A DNA stretch of 64,000 nucleotides, taken from Rutidosis leptorrhynchoides. Its lineage: Eukaryota > Streptophyta > Magnoliopsida > Asterales > Asteraceae. This document shows positions 47,731 through 60,132 of the stretch, in pieces. The stretch covers positions 309,242,501 through 309,306,500 of the forward strand of contig NC_092335.1 of the NCBI RefSeq assembly GCF_046630445.1. Direction: 5' to 3'. The translations under genes were made by a program, and so were the position numbers. Under the pieces are notes generated by a model. It was not told where the DNA came from. It saw only the letters and a program-made list of their open reading frames with translations, and ran no database searches. The first letter of the stretch is position 1; each line of letters begins with the position of its first letter.

Positions 47731-50700
47731 ATGGCGCGATTGAACCGAATGACGGAACAAGAAATCCAGGAACTCATCAATCAGCGAGTGAACGACAGAA
47801 TGTTATGGGTCGAGGCTGCAAGAGGTGCTGCAGTTAACCCAAATCCTCGTGTGGGGTGCACTTACAAAACTTTTCAAGCTTGCAAGCCCTCATCATTCAG
47901 TGGAACAGAAGGACCGATCGGTTTAACCCGGTGGATAGAAAAGATGGAGACTGTGTTTAAAATCAGTGGTTGTGTTGAAAAGGACATGACCAAATACGCA
48001 TCGTGCACTTTACAAGATAGTGCACTCACGTGGTGGAAAAATTATGTGAAGGCTGTAGGAGGAGATGTAGCTTATGATACTCCGTGGGAAGAATTCAAAA
48101 CAATGTTAATCAATGAATATTGTCCAAGGAACGAGGTTAGGAAGTTGGAAGATGAGTTACGAAGTCTGAAGGTTATTGGTACTGAAATCACCAACTACAA
48201 TCAGCGATTCATGGAATTAGTTTTGCTATGTCCTGAATTGGTTCCAACCGAAGAACGGAAGATTGAAATGTACAAAGATGGTTGGCCCAAAAAGGTCAAG
48301 GCAAACGTTACAGCATCGAAACCTAAGACAATTCATGAAGCTATAACCATGGCAAACGAGCTAATGGATCAGGTCATCATGGATAAGAAAGCATCCAATA
48401 CTGATGTGAAGGTATCAGGTAACAAAAGAAAGTGGAATGGAAATTATGATCGAGGTAACCAACAACAATCTTTTAAGAAACAAGAAAACACGCAAGGTGC
48501 GGGTAGTGGTTTAAGCTTTGGTTATAAAGGACAAAATCCTTTATGCAACCGATGCCACAAACATCACTCTGGTTACTGTAATGTGGTATGCAACAAATGT
48601 AATCGAAAGGGTCATCTTGCTGAAGATTGTAGGGCTCTCGTTACAAATGGTACCAAGACTCCTGCCACCAATGCAAATAGAACTGCTTTGGCTACCATTA
48701 CTTGTTTTGGGTGTGGAAAACAAGGTCACTATAAGAGCCAGTGCCCGAATCCAGAGAAGAATATCGGACCTGCACGTGGGAGAGCATTTGTTATTAATGC
48801 TAGAGAGGCATGTGAAGACCCGGAGCTTGTTACGGGTACGTTTACCATTAATAACTTATCCGCATCTATTATATTTGATACTGGTGCTGATAGAAGTTAC
48901 GTGTGTAGAGACTTTCACGCTAAATTGAATTGTTCATCATTACCTCTAGATGCTAAGTACATGATTGAGTTAGCTAATGGTAAACTAATTAAAGCCGATA
49001 AAATTTGCCGTGATTGTAAAATAAATTTAGCCTGAGAAATATTTAAGATTGATTTGATACCCGTAGAATTAGGAAGTTTTGATGTAATAATCGGCATGGA
49101 CTGGATGTCCAAAATAGGAGCTGAAGTTGTGTGCGCCAAAAAGGCAATTCGCATTCCTCGTAAGGATAAAACGCCAGTAATGATTTATGGAGAGAAGGGT
49201 AACTCAAAGCTAAAACTCATTAGTTATTTGAAAGCTCAAAAGTGCTTGAAGAAAGGGTGCTATGCTATCTTAGCACATGTTAATAAATTCGAAAAGAAAG
49301 AAAAAGAGAAGTGCATCAATGACGTGCCTGTGGCAAGAGATTTTCCTGAAGTATTTCCGGAAGAGTTGCCGGGATTACCTCCATTTAGATCTGTAGAATT
49401 TCAAATAGATTTAGTACCAGGAGCTGCACCAGTGGCTCGTGCTCCATATAGACTTGCACCGTCCGAGTTAAAAGAACTTCAGAGTCAGTTAAAAGAATTA
49501 CTGGATCGTGGATTCATACGACCAAGTACTTCACCGTGGGGAGCTCCAATTTTATTCGTCAAGAAGAAAGACGGATCTTTCCGAATGTGTATAGATTATC
49601 GTGAATTAAATAAGTTAACTATCAAGAATCGGTATCCACTACCGAGAATTGACGACTTATTTGATCAACTCCAAGGATCATGTGTGTACTCGAAAATTGA
49701 CCTAAGATCGGGCTATCATCAATTACGTGTCAAAGAAGAAGATATACCGAAAACTGCTTTTCGGACACGCTACGGTCATTACAAATTTTTGGTCATGCCG
49801 TTTGGATTGACGAATGCGCCAGCTGTATTCATGGACCTCATGAATCGAGTTTGTAGTCCATATCTAGATAAGTTTGTTATTGTTTTCATTGATGATATTC
49901 TTATCTATTCCAAGAGTGAGCAAGATCATGAGCAGCATTTAAGGTTGATATTAGAGTTGTTAAGAAAAGAACAGCTATATGCTAAATTTTCTAAATGTGC
50001 TTTCTGGTTGAAAGAAGTGCAATTTCTTGGCCACGTTGTTAGTAGCAAAGGAATTCAGGTTGATCCAGCAAAAATTGAAGCCATTGAAAAATGGGAGACT
50101 CCTAAGACACCAATGCAGATACGCCAATTTTTGGGTTTAGCCGGTTATTATAGAAGGTTTATTCAAGATTTTTCCCGAATAGCTAAGCCGTTGACAGCGT
50201 TAACCCAAAAAGGGAAGAAATATGAATGGACTTCTGAGCAGGAGAGTGCATTTCAGTTACTGAAAAAGAAGTTGACTACGGCGCCTATTTTATCGTTACC
50301 AGAAGGGAACGATGATTTTGAAATATATTGTGACGCTTCACGACAAGGTTTTGGTTGCGTTCTTATGCAACGGAAGAAAGTTATTGCATACGCATCCCGA
50401 CAATTAAAGATTCACGAGCGGAATTATACGACGCATGATCTAGAACTGGGAGCAGTCGTGTTTGCATTGAAGATATGGAGACACTACTTGTATGGGGTTA
50501 AATGCATTGTGTTTACTGATCATAAAAGCCTTCAACATATTTTCGATCAAAAACAGCTGAACATGAGGCAACGTAGGTGGGTTGAGTTAATAAATGACTA
50601 TGATTGTGAAATTCGTTATCATCCCGGGAAAGCGAACGTGGTGGCCGACGCTCTAAGCAGAAAGGAACGAGAACCAATTCGAGTACGAGCGATGAACATA

Positions 50701-52155
50701 AAAATTCGCATGAATCTCAACTCACAAATCAAAGAAGTTCAACGAGAAGCACTTACTAAAGAAAATATAGGAAATGAAATAATGAAGAAGTATGAGAAGC
50801 AACTCGTTATGCGGGAAGATGGAATTCGATATTTTGCAAATCGTATTTGGGTACCGAAGTTGGATGGATTAAGGAAGTTGATATTAAATGAGGCACATAA
50901 GACAAGATACTCGATACATCCTGGAGTTGGAAAGATGTACCAAGATCTTAAGACACATTATTGGTGGCCTAATTTAAAGACAGACGTTGCAACATATGTT
51001 GGGGAATGTTTAACTTGTTCCAAAGTCAAAGCTGAACACCAGAAGCCGTCAGGGTTACTTCAACAACCAGAAATCCCAGAATGGAAATGGGATGGTATTA
51101 CCATGGATTTCATCACGAAGTTACCAAAGACTGCCTGGGGATACGACACCATTTGGGTGATTGTTGATCGTCTCACCAAGTCTGCACACTTCTTGCCTAT
51201 AAAGGAAACGGATAGAATGGAGAAACTATTACGATTGTATATAAAGGAAGTTGTTTCAAGGCATGGAATACCTATTTCCATTATATCCGATCGTGATAGT
51301 AGATTTACATCAAAGTTCTGGCAATCACTACAGGAGGCCCTAGGAACTCATTTGGATATGAGTACCGCGTATCATCCGCAAACCGACGGGCAGAGTGAAA
51401 GAACGATTCAGACTCTTGAAGACATGCTCAGGGCATGTGTGATCGATTTTGGAAACGGATGGGATAAATATCTACCATTAGCAGAATTCTCGTATAATAA
51501 TAGTTATCATGCGAGCATTAAAGCTGCGCCATTCGAAGCATTGTACGGAAGGAAGTGTAGATCTCCTATTTGTTGTAATGAAGTAGGAGATCGACAATTA
51601 ACTGGTCCCGAGATCATACACGAAACGACTGAGAAGATAGTACAAATCAAGGAGAGATTGAAAACAGCCCGTAGTCGCCAAAAGAGCTACGCCGATGTTC
51701 GAAGGAAACCATTAGAGTTTCAGATCGGTGACATGGTTATGTTAAAGGTGTCACCTTGGAAAGGTGTAATACGTTTTGGAAAAAGGGGTAAACTAAACCC
51801 AAGGTATGTAGGCCCGTTCAAGATCATCGAACGCATTGGACCGGTAGCTTATCGACTCGAGTTACCGCAACAACTCGCCGGAGTACATAATACATTTCAC
51901 GTCTCAAACCTTAAGAAGTGTCTTGCAAAGGAAGATCTCACCATTCCTCTTGAAGAAATCCATTTCGATGAGAAACTACAATTCATCGAAGAACCAATCG
52001 AAATCATGGACCGTGAAGTTAAACAGCTCAAGCAGAGCAACATACCGATCGTTAAGGTTCGTTGTAATGCTCGAAGAGGTCCTGAGTTTACTTGGGAACG
52101 AGAGGATCAGATGAAACAAAAGTATCCACACTTGTTTCTCGATGACGCAAAATAG
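47731..52155 (+). CDS. gag-pol: gag-pol polyprotein with one in-frame TGA
   Basis: A single frame of 1475 codons, interrupted only by TGA at 49033-49035 (codon 435), about 45 codons after the protease motif DTGADRSYV. gag ([13 protein letters not shown]...) has the capsid signature ([15 protein letters not shown]) and three Cys-His motifs ([40 protein letters not shown]). Beyond the stop the frame carries GMDWMSK, RT with FIDD (about 719-722), RNase H, integrase with GQSER, and a chromodomain ([18 protein letters not shown]). In the relative at 23613 the equivalent codon is Ser. The stop is inside the protease and not at the gag-pol border, so a recent nonsense mutation is likelier than programmed readthrough. 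Confidence 0.88.
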
Positions 52156-52167
52156 GTACAATTTTAA

Positions 52168-52202
52168 AATTTCGGGACGAAATTTATTTAACGGGGAGGT
52201 AA
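52168..52202 (+). promoter_or_regulatory. Polypurine-tract region before the 3' LTR
   Basis: TTTCGGGACGAAATTT, then ATTTAACGGGGAGGTAA, against the LTR start at 52203. This version is more purine-rich (GGGGAGG) than those of the other array. Confidence 0.7.
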
Positions 52203-55107
52203 TGTAACGACCCGCACTTTTTCGATCATTCTATACTTGTAAGATTAATATTTACATAAATTAAACCTTACCAACATGATAAGAAATCCAAATTGTTGAG
52301 ACTTATGTTTTCGAAAAGAGTTTTACACAACGTTTGACCGTCTAGTTTGACCGATGATATCACGAACTATACAATATATGATAATTATACGTTTGTGTAT
52401 ATATATGTATATATACATATTTAACATGATCTAAGAATGTTTTAATATCTCATTTTGTATTAATAACAATAAGTTATAAGTATATTTTGAAACTACTAAC
52501 TTAAGTTTTCAAAACGATAACCATACGTAACGTTATTTGACTTAAATACTTATGACCTATAATGTTTATACATATATCGTATAAGTAATGTATTTAATCA
52601 CTTTTAAAGACTTAAATACATAAAACAATATAAGTATATTTACAAAAGATAGCTATATTTGAATCCTCGTTCCGTTTTCTCAAAGATTTCTATACGTATA
52701 CCTAGGGTATATGTACCCGTATCATACGCAGCTTCTAGATGTATTTACTATTGGTATATACCAATAAAAATCTGCTCCTTAGCAGCCTTAAATGATTAAG
52801 AAACATGTGGAACCAACCATTTGTCAAGTAGCATGAATTATTTAGCAAGAAAACAAAGTTAGGTATTTTTTTTTCCTTTATAACCTAAAAACGTTTTTAT
52901 GCATGCACACCATTTCTTCACCCCATTTTCTCATACTTACACTTCCATTTCTCTCTCAAAATACTCTTAACTTCATACTTGATCATCTCTAAGCATTTTC
53001 TCCATCATTTAGCTTCAAAAACAACACTTAAATCTCATAAGAAAACCTTACAAAAACACTTCAAGAAATCCTTCCAAGAACACAAACTTACTTCCAATCT
53101 TTCATCCAATTCCATCACCCTTTTGGTTCTAGGTTCTTACTCCTCTTTTACAGAAACCTTGTCCAAGGAACTTGAGGTAGTATCTATGTTCATAACCTTA
53201 TTCGATTCATATATATATAGCTATCTTATTTTGTGGTATAAAATTTTAACAACAAGAACATAGTTTGAATGTTTTCAAACTTGTTTGCAAACTAAATAGA
53301 TCCTTATAACTTAACTTTTAAAATACTTCAAGACCTGTAATATAACTTAAAAATATGCTAATTTAACAAGGTATAACTTGGTTTTTCAAAGAACACCTTA
53401 AAAACTGTTTTTACGACGTCGGAGTGCAACCGGGGGCTGTTTTGGGTTGGATAATTAAAAACCATCTTAAACATTGAATTGGAGGTTTATTTTCTGGAAA
53501 AATGATTTTTACTATGAATATGATAACACATAAAAATTTCATGATTTAACTCAAAGTATAAGTATTTTTAGAAAAATAATCATTTAAGGTTGTTTACATG
53601 ATGGAAAATGATTAACTTCATAAGTTTCACTAAAGTTTGACCTATGACCTGTGATTTCGAATACAAACTAAGGTATTTACAGTTCATAGTCTTAAAGAGG
53701 GACTCGATCCAAGGAAGTGGCAAGTTGAATCAACGAAAACGGAGTTGTAACGAAGAAACTATGACCAAAACGAGATCGGATATCTAAGACTAGTTTGGCT
53801 ACGAAAATAATTGGAGAAAATTAAATAAATCACATCTTTTTAAAATAACATGATATTTTATATATATGTACTCATAATTTAATTTTATATGGTTCAGGAT
53901 CACCCGTAAACAATACGAGAAGATTAATCATAAGATCCCATGATTGTACGCAACACGTCATTTGACAACACCGGTACTTTATGTACGCAACACGTCATTT
54001 GACAACACCGGTACCATGGGTCAAGATTAATCTCGACCAATACATATACGATGGGGGTTTTTATTTATTTCATTGGGGGTTTATTAAACACCTAAAAATG
54101 AACCATTAAAATTGAATTACTAACATCGGACTGCTAACTACGGACTAAGAAATTATTAAAACTATTAAAAGTATAAAAAGTATATATATGTGACGATTGT
54201 TTAAAATAGAAATATATTGATAAACTATATATGGATAGGTTCGTGATATCAATCGGAGACCAAGTCGAAATTACATATCTTCAAGACGAAAGTGAGTATA
54301 TAGTCCCACTTTTAAACTTTAAATATTTCGGGATGAGAATACATGTATTTTATGTTTTACGTTATGGACACAAGTAACTGAAAAATATATTCTACGTTGA
54401 GTTGTACCACTGGCATACTTCCCTGTAGCTTGGTAACTAATATTTACAGCGGTATTGTAAACGCGAATCCTGTTGATAGATCTATCGGGCCTGACAACCC
54501 CAACCGGACTGGACGACCAGTATTCAACGGTTGCACAGTACTTCGTTTTGTGACTACACTTGGTACGGTGTAGTAAGATTTCATAATAAAGGGAATATGC
54601 GACGTGATTAAATGTTAAGTATGGTTACCAAGTGCTCAACCACTTAGAATATTTTTATTAAAAACGTTTATATATGAAATCTTATGGTCTATATATATAT
54701 TGCTGCCGGCATTAAACCTATATCTCACCAACTTTATGTTGACGTTTTAAACATGTCTATTCTCAGGTGATAATTAGAAGCTTCCGCTGCAACATGTTGA
54801 ATTTAAACAAGATCTTGAGTATGCATATTTGTGTCAAAAATAAAACTGCATATCGGAGGATTTGTAATGTAAAATATGCTAGAAATCGTATTGTTATCAT
54901 CACATGTAAAGTTTGTAAGTCTAAGATTATCGCTAAACGATAATCATCTTTATTTTGTCTAAAGCTTGTATCAAAATAAGAATTATGGTTTGTAATGTAA
55001 AATATATGCAGTTGTTCTTTTAAAAATGTCGCATATAGAGGTCAATACCTCGCAATGAAATCATACGTTATCTAACACGTTCTTATGGTTAAGGACGGGT
55101 TATGACA
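52203..55107 (+). repeat. 3' LTR of the second chromovirus
   Basis: 2905 bp, same length as the 5' LTR with a handful of substitutions. Its end (TTATGACA, 55107) is followed by the TSD CGTCG and then by the old element's pol sequence. Confidence 0.92.
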
Positions 55108-55112
55108 CGTCG

Positions 55113-56636
55113 GTTTCTGAATACGTTAGATAAAATTATCCCCCCCTTCGTTGTGAATACTGGTATGGTGTGTGAGGTCGCTCTCCATTGAAAGAATTGA
55201 TGATAAGTTTCCTTATACGGAAGTATGAGCGTAATGTTAGGAGGATTTTTCAATTAGATACAGTCGCATAGCGCACTTTGTGGTCAAATTTCGAGACTTG
55301 GTGGAGACGAGATAGTACACATAGTTATATGTTTTGGAGTTAAATAGTAGTCGGCCATTTATCAGAAGCATAAGAACGATGAGTCAATGAAGAAAGAGGT
55401 ATCCCTGGATTATGTGTTATCTTGGGTCCCGATAATATCAGACGGCAACAGTGAAGTAACAGAGTTATGTGACGTGGTACATAGCGATGAGAAGGTTGAT
55501 CGAACCCATAATTAAGTATTCAAATTCTTCGTGCAAAATAACGAATTTCAATTTCCTTGATTTCGAGTCGAGAGAGTATGCCTTTCAGGTGTTCATGTAG
55601 AAATATTTCCATAATTGAGTCCCATTTTGTGCTACATGAATTTGACTAGTAAGGTTGGTGTGGATAATCACGTTCAAGGTTTGGACACGGAGAGGTCTAA
55701 TTCTTCCCTTAGTAAGATAACGAGGTTAAAGGAAGAGCAAAATAGGAAAAGTCGAAAATGAATCTTCGGTAATAACCGGCGAGATCCAAGATTTTACGAA
55801 TACAAGTCGGAGTCGTGAGAGTTTCCCAATTACGCGTGGCTTCGATTTTCGGCGGAATCTACTTTAATATCTGGGCCACTAACAACATGGTTTAGGAATT
55901 GGATTTCGTTTAGCCGAAATTTACACTTGGAGAATTTGGCATAGAGTTGCTCTTTTCTCAAGAGTTCGAATGTGAGACGGAGATGTTGTTCATTTTCTTC
56001 TTTACTTGAATTGAATAGGTTAGGACATCACCTATGGATATGATGACGGATTTGTCTAGATAAGTTTACATACGCGGTTCATAAGATCCATGAATACGGA
56101 CGGAGCCTCAGTTAGACAGAACGGTGCTAAAAGAAGTTCTTAATAATCGTAGCGAGTTCGGAAGGCGGTTTTGGAGACATCTTCTCCCTTAACCCTCAAT
56201 TGATGATAATCGGAAATGGGGGTCAATTTTGGAATACGCACGAGATCCTTGGGATTGATCAAGAGGTTATTGATACGAGGAAAAGGATGTCGGTTCTTAA
56301 CCAGAAATTTATTTAGTTCACGATAATCGATACACATGTAGGAAGTCATTTTCTTTTTAACGGATAGGATTGGAGCTCCTTAGTTCTATAGTTATTAAGT
56401 TAAATTCGAACTCTTTACCTAATAAGTTTAACGTATATCCCCGATTAAATTTGTCGACACACAATAGTTTTTCGTTGGTCACTTGAATGGCATAAGTGGT
56501 ATCTAGGGAGAGTGGTGGAGTGCAAAGAGTATGAGCCAAAGTCTTGGATACAAAGCATTTATCGGCACCCGAATCGAATAAACATGAAACATGAGAGTTG
56601 TTGAGAAGAAACGTACCCGTGACTAGTTCATTGTCA
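55113..56636 (-). pseudogene. Old element: protease, reverse transcriptase and start of integrase, decayed
   Basis: Minus-strand translation gives protease text (LVTGTFLLNNSHVS, LFDSGADKCFV near 56590), then a jump to GAPILSVKKK and [20 protein letters not shown] (about 56380-56270) and SDYHQLRVKGEDVSKTAFRTR. The stretch normally lying between protease and this RT motif is missing, an internal deletion of roughly 0.4 kb. Further on, scattered pieces ([19 protein letters not shown]) are separated by many stops and shifts. It ends at 55113, where the nested element begins. Confidence 0.75.
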
Positions 56637-57698
56637 CCTTGGGCATCCTTGGCGTTAGAGTTGAAAGCTCAACCGCGTGCGTTGGTTTTAGCTTTATTCT
56701 TTGGGCATGCATTTCTAAAATGACCCGCTTGGCCACATTTATAACAAACACCTATTTTTGGTACATTGGGCCCCTTTTGAGCGACGGGGGCGGTACTTTT
56801 ACAATCATGGGCCACATGGCCACTTCTTCGACATTTGTTGCAAAATGGTTTGCCACATTCACCCAAATGATGTTTGTGGAACCTTTTACACGAAGGTTGG
56901 TTTCCGGCATACCCTTTCTTGACGTCAGAGGTGAGAGGCTTCCCATTTTCTTTTATTACCACCCGAATGATTCTCGGCCATTGGTGCCAACGCTTCAAAT
57001 TCATCCACCATTTCTATAAATTGGTGGGCCATCATTAAAGCCTCTTGTAGGTTAGCGGGTTTGGATGGCATTACTCCGTGTTGAATGCTCTTAGGGAGGC
57101 CATCAATGTAAAGTTCAACTCTTAGGGACTCGGGAGTCATGAGGTTTGGACACATTAAGGCTAGTTCGGCAAACCGTTAATTGTAAGCTTCGAGGTCATT
57201 CCGAACCGTTTTTAAATTTCTTAGTCCTTGTTCGAGCCTTCGAGTCTCTTCACGCGGGAAGTATTCGGTGATCATTCTTTCTCTTAATTCGGTCCAAGAG
57301 AGTGTGTGGGCTTCATCAGTACCCACAGATTGTACATACGTGTTCCACCATGAGAGAGCAATACCGGCAAAAGTGAGGGTGGAAAACTTGACCTTATCTT
57401 GGTCCCGACAACTGCTTATGCCAAAAACGACTTCCGTTTGTTCAAACCATCGGGTGAGAGCAACCGGTCCCCCGGTTCTATCGAAAGTGGGAGGTTTGCA
57501 CCCCATGAAGTTCTTGTAGGAGTACCCCTCATTTGAATTATTGGCTCCATGGTTAGTATTGTTGTTATTGTTGTTGGAGGAGTAACCGGCCATGGCCGTA
57601 TCCACGGCGGTGACTATCATTCGTTGAAGAGCTCGTTTGAGAGTTTCGGGAGGAGTGTTGTGTTGACCTTGGTGAGCCATTGTTCCTTGAAAATGCAA
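56637..57698 (-). pseudogene. Old element: gag, decayed
   Basis: The first 173 codons (57698-57177; Met7 at about 57680 opens MAHQGQHN) are open and include the capsid signature ALTRWFEQTEVVFGIS and LSWWNTYVQ. After a stop, the text continues in frame pieces: LMCPNLMTPESLRVELYIDGLP (about 57155-57090), then zinc motifs CGKPFCNKCRRSGHVAHDC and CYKCGQAGHFRNAC (57004-56669). Frameshifts separate these pieces. It has an Asn-rich tract near the start. The region from here to the primer site (57699-58089) has no acidic ORF. Confidence 0.78.
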
Positions 57699-58089
57699 GA
57701 ATATCGTTGATTAGTATTCTCAATAATACTAATCGTGATATGGAATAAAGATAGAGAGAAAATTTTCCTTGATCCGACCTCGATTCTCTATGTCGTAATG
57801 TCGGAATGTCCACATGAATCACCATAATATAATCCAGGAAATTATATTATCCTAATTCACATGTGCATTTAACATTACCTCATAGAGTCAAGATGGCGTG
57901 CCAATCAAATCAGCAACGTGATATTAAGATGGAATAAGAGTTAGATATGAACAAAAGAATTTGAGTATAAATGCATAAGTAGTCAAGTAAGTCCTACTTC
58001 AAGTCTATATGCCGGTTGTAGTCTAGACTCACTAATGTACCCTACGACTCGGGGTTGACACCAATGAACTCTAAATCCCTACAGCCAAT

Positions 58090-58101
58090 GCTCTGATACC
58101 A
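58090..58101 (-). promoter_or_regulatory. Primer-binding site of the old element
   Basis: GCTCTGATACCA on the plus strand is the exact reverse complement of TGGTATCAGAGC, two bases from the LTR edge at 58104. It fixes the element's orientation as minus. Confidence 0.85.
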
Positions 58102-58103
58102 TC

Positions 58104-59177
58104 TGTAGCAACCTGACAAAATCGTCATTTGACGGCGCCGTCTACTTAGGTCCCGTTACGTGGTCATAAGTCTTTAAAACAACGTTTAACCAAAATATGT
58201 CGCATTCATTTCATATGTAAAAATGTTTCAAAGTTAACAAAGTAGTTCAACGACTAATACGATACAATGTTTTTAAGTACAAATGAAACTTATGCGACAC
58301 GATTTAAGTAAAGTCAAAAGATGCTCCATGTATGCAAGTATACTCGACATCCAAGCAAGTATCAAAATAGAGTACGGAAGCATGTAACACATAGCGTTCA
58401 AAGACCTGAGAAAAACATAGAAAATATGTCAACGAAAACGTTGGTGAAATCATAGGTTTAAGTAAGTAAGTAAGTGAGTAAGTACAAATGAACCACAAGA
58501 TTTATAACGTTGAAATAATAGTAAACCATTCTAAAAATTGTTATCACGAGCACCCAATTATCAAGGCTTAACTTTCCACGAACTCCATAAATAAAGTGTT
58601 AGAACCTACACTTATACCCGAAAAAATATTTCATTCGCTTAACGGTAGGGAACCGTCCGAATGAGGGTTTGTCAAACCCGTATGGCCACACAATATAAGT
58701 TCTCGCTTACACCCTGCAAGTGTAACTAATGATAATTGAATTGAGGCATTTTTGTTCTAACTCGTACGTAGAATGCTTGTTTTCGTACTTGTGTTCACTT
58801 TGTAAAACGAAACGTTTATGTTTTCTCATCCCAAATATAAGTATAAAAGAGTAAAGTAGGACTATGATCTCACCTTGAGTGCACGAAGGTAAATGTACTT
58901 CACAAATAAAACGTGTGCAAGAAAGAATGCTAGTCTCGACCTAAACAATAGGTTGTATCAATATCGGTAAACACGGTTGGTTAAAGTGTTCAATTAGTCC
59001 TATGGCTCGTTACGACTCGATTAATATAGCATGTGAGTCAAATTGTCAAGTTTCATGCAAGATACAAGTATGAAAGCACGTTAGAACAATTGCATAAATA
59101 TTTGGTTAAGTTTGAATGAAAGTCAACTTTGGTCAAGTCAAAGTCAACGAAAAAGTCAACACGTTCGGGTCGCTACA
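58104..59177 (-). repeat. 5' LTR of the old element (1074 bp)
   Basis: On the plus strand it runs from TGTAGCAACCTG to CGGGTCGCTACA. It matches 16989-18058 with a few percent of differences and then stops at CTACA, where the other copy carries on for another 1.3 kb. It is followed by the TSD CATCA (59178-59182), so this end is genuine as it stands. Confidence 0.82.
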
Positions 59178-59250
59178 CATCACAACTTTGTATAGGTTTA
59201 TACAACGTTTATAACTCAAGCCAAATTAACATGTGGTGGCACATACAGAT

Positions 59251-60132
59251 TGTTGGAGGTTTTAAAATTTTCGTACAGGATAAAATAATAATATATCACT
59301 GAATCGTGATATCACTTTTCGTAAGTAACTATTCGACCCTAATTGCCTGGGTTACACGAATATTACTTTTGGATAAGACAGGGATTACATTCTTGTTTTT
59401 GACAGAAAACAAGAACATGTTGGAGAAGAGCATTTAGGGTTTCGTATATCTTTTTCTCATGAATGATTCGTCTATATTTATAGGCATACACAATTATGAG
59501 AGAATATATATTCGAATCAATTGGTCGATTGACTCTCCATAAATATCTCCCATAATATTCAAAGTGGTTAAGATAATAATCTTTTCCATAAACAAGAATT
59601 ATGCTTTCCAACAAATATAGCATAAGTGGTTACGAGATTAAGCCTTCCGTATTTTACTAAGACTTGGTTAGCACTAAAAAACTCAAAATTCGTGGTAAGT
59701 GTTTTCCTTGCCTCCTCTAAGAAGGAGTAGCAAAACCTTGCTGCCCGGGGAGCACCATGCCCAGGAAGCATCAAAACACTTTGAATTTTAACGTCTTTTT
59801 CCATGATGGCTCCTCTTTAGAGTGAGCACCAACTTGTGTTGCCTCCTTTTGCTACCTCTAAAGGTTTGCTGCTTCTAAAGGCTTGCTGCCTCTAAAGGTT
59901 CGCCGCCTCTAAAGGGGCATCACCAAAAAGACTTAGCCAAATTTCGGCTGACTAAGATAACATAGCACATAAAACACTTAGTCACATTTCGAGTAGACCA
60001 TGTCACTTTAGTGAATAATGGAAAATGACTTTTGGGTCAGGGTAATTTATCACTTAATGGGTGTACACTCCGTACCTCCTAACCCATTTACATGTTTAGA
60101 TTAAATCCCTTAATTACACTAAATTTCCAACA
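59251..60132 (-). repeat. Ty1/copia-type LTR
   Basis: It starts TGTTGGAGG and ends TTTCCAACA, the standard copia TGTTGG...CCAACA ends (882 bp). On the minus strand it is preceded by the purine-rich TTAGGGAAGAT, a typical copia polypurine tract (60133-60145), so this is the 3' LTR. Within it, 59848-59915 holds about four copies of a unit like TTGCTGCCTCTAAAGG. The 59183-59250 stretch to its left shows nothing recognisable. Confidence 0.65.

Larger units (their letters stand above)
43801..55107 (+). mobile_element. Second Ty3 chromovirus, complete, recently inserted
   Basis: LTRs 43801-46705 and 52203-55107 (both exactly 2905 bp) enclose a 5.5-kb interior. The target duplication is CGTCG (43796-43800, 55108-55112). 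I noticed seven base differences between the LTRs, about 0.24%, so the insertion is very recent. The interior holds a standard primer site (46708-46719), the acidic ORF and gag-pol with chromodomain; there is no F-box gene. It interrupts the integrase of the old minus-strand element. The only obvious defect is one TGA in the protease region of gag-pol. Confidence 0.92.
16989..59177 (-). mobile_element. Old minus-strand Ty3 element split by two nested insertions
   Basis: The target duplication CATCA flanks the whole at 16984-16988 and 59178-59182. The 5' LTR is 58104-59177. The primer site follows on the minus strand (58090-58101), then decayed gag (57698 to about 56640), protease and reverse transcriptase (to 55113), then integrase (43795-43000), polypurine block (42838-42875) and 3' LTR (42837-41662 plus 18216-16989). 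Two plus-strand elements interrupt it: 18217-41656 in the 3' LTR and 43801-55107 in the integrase. Many stops and an internal deletion between protease and reverse transcriptase show that it is dead. The net element without insertions is about 7.4 kb. Confidence 0.8.
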
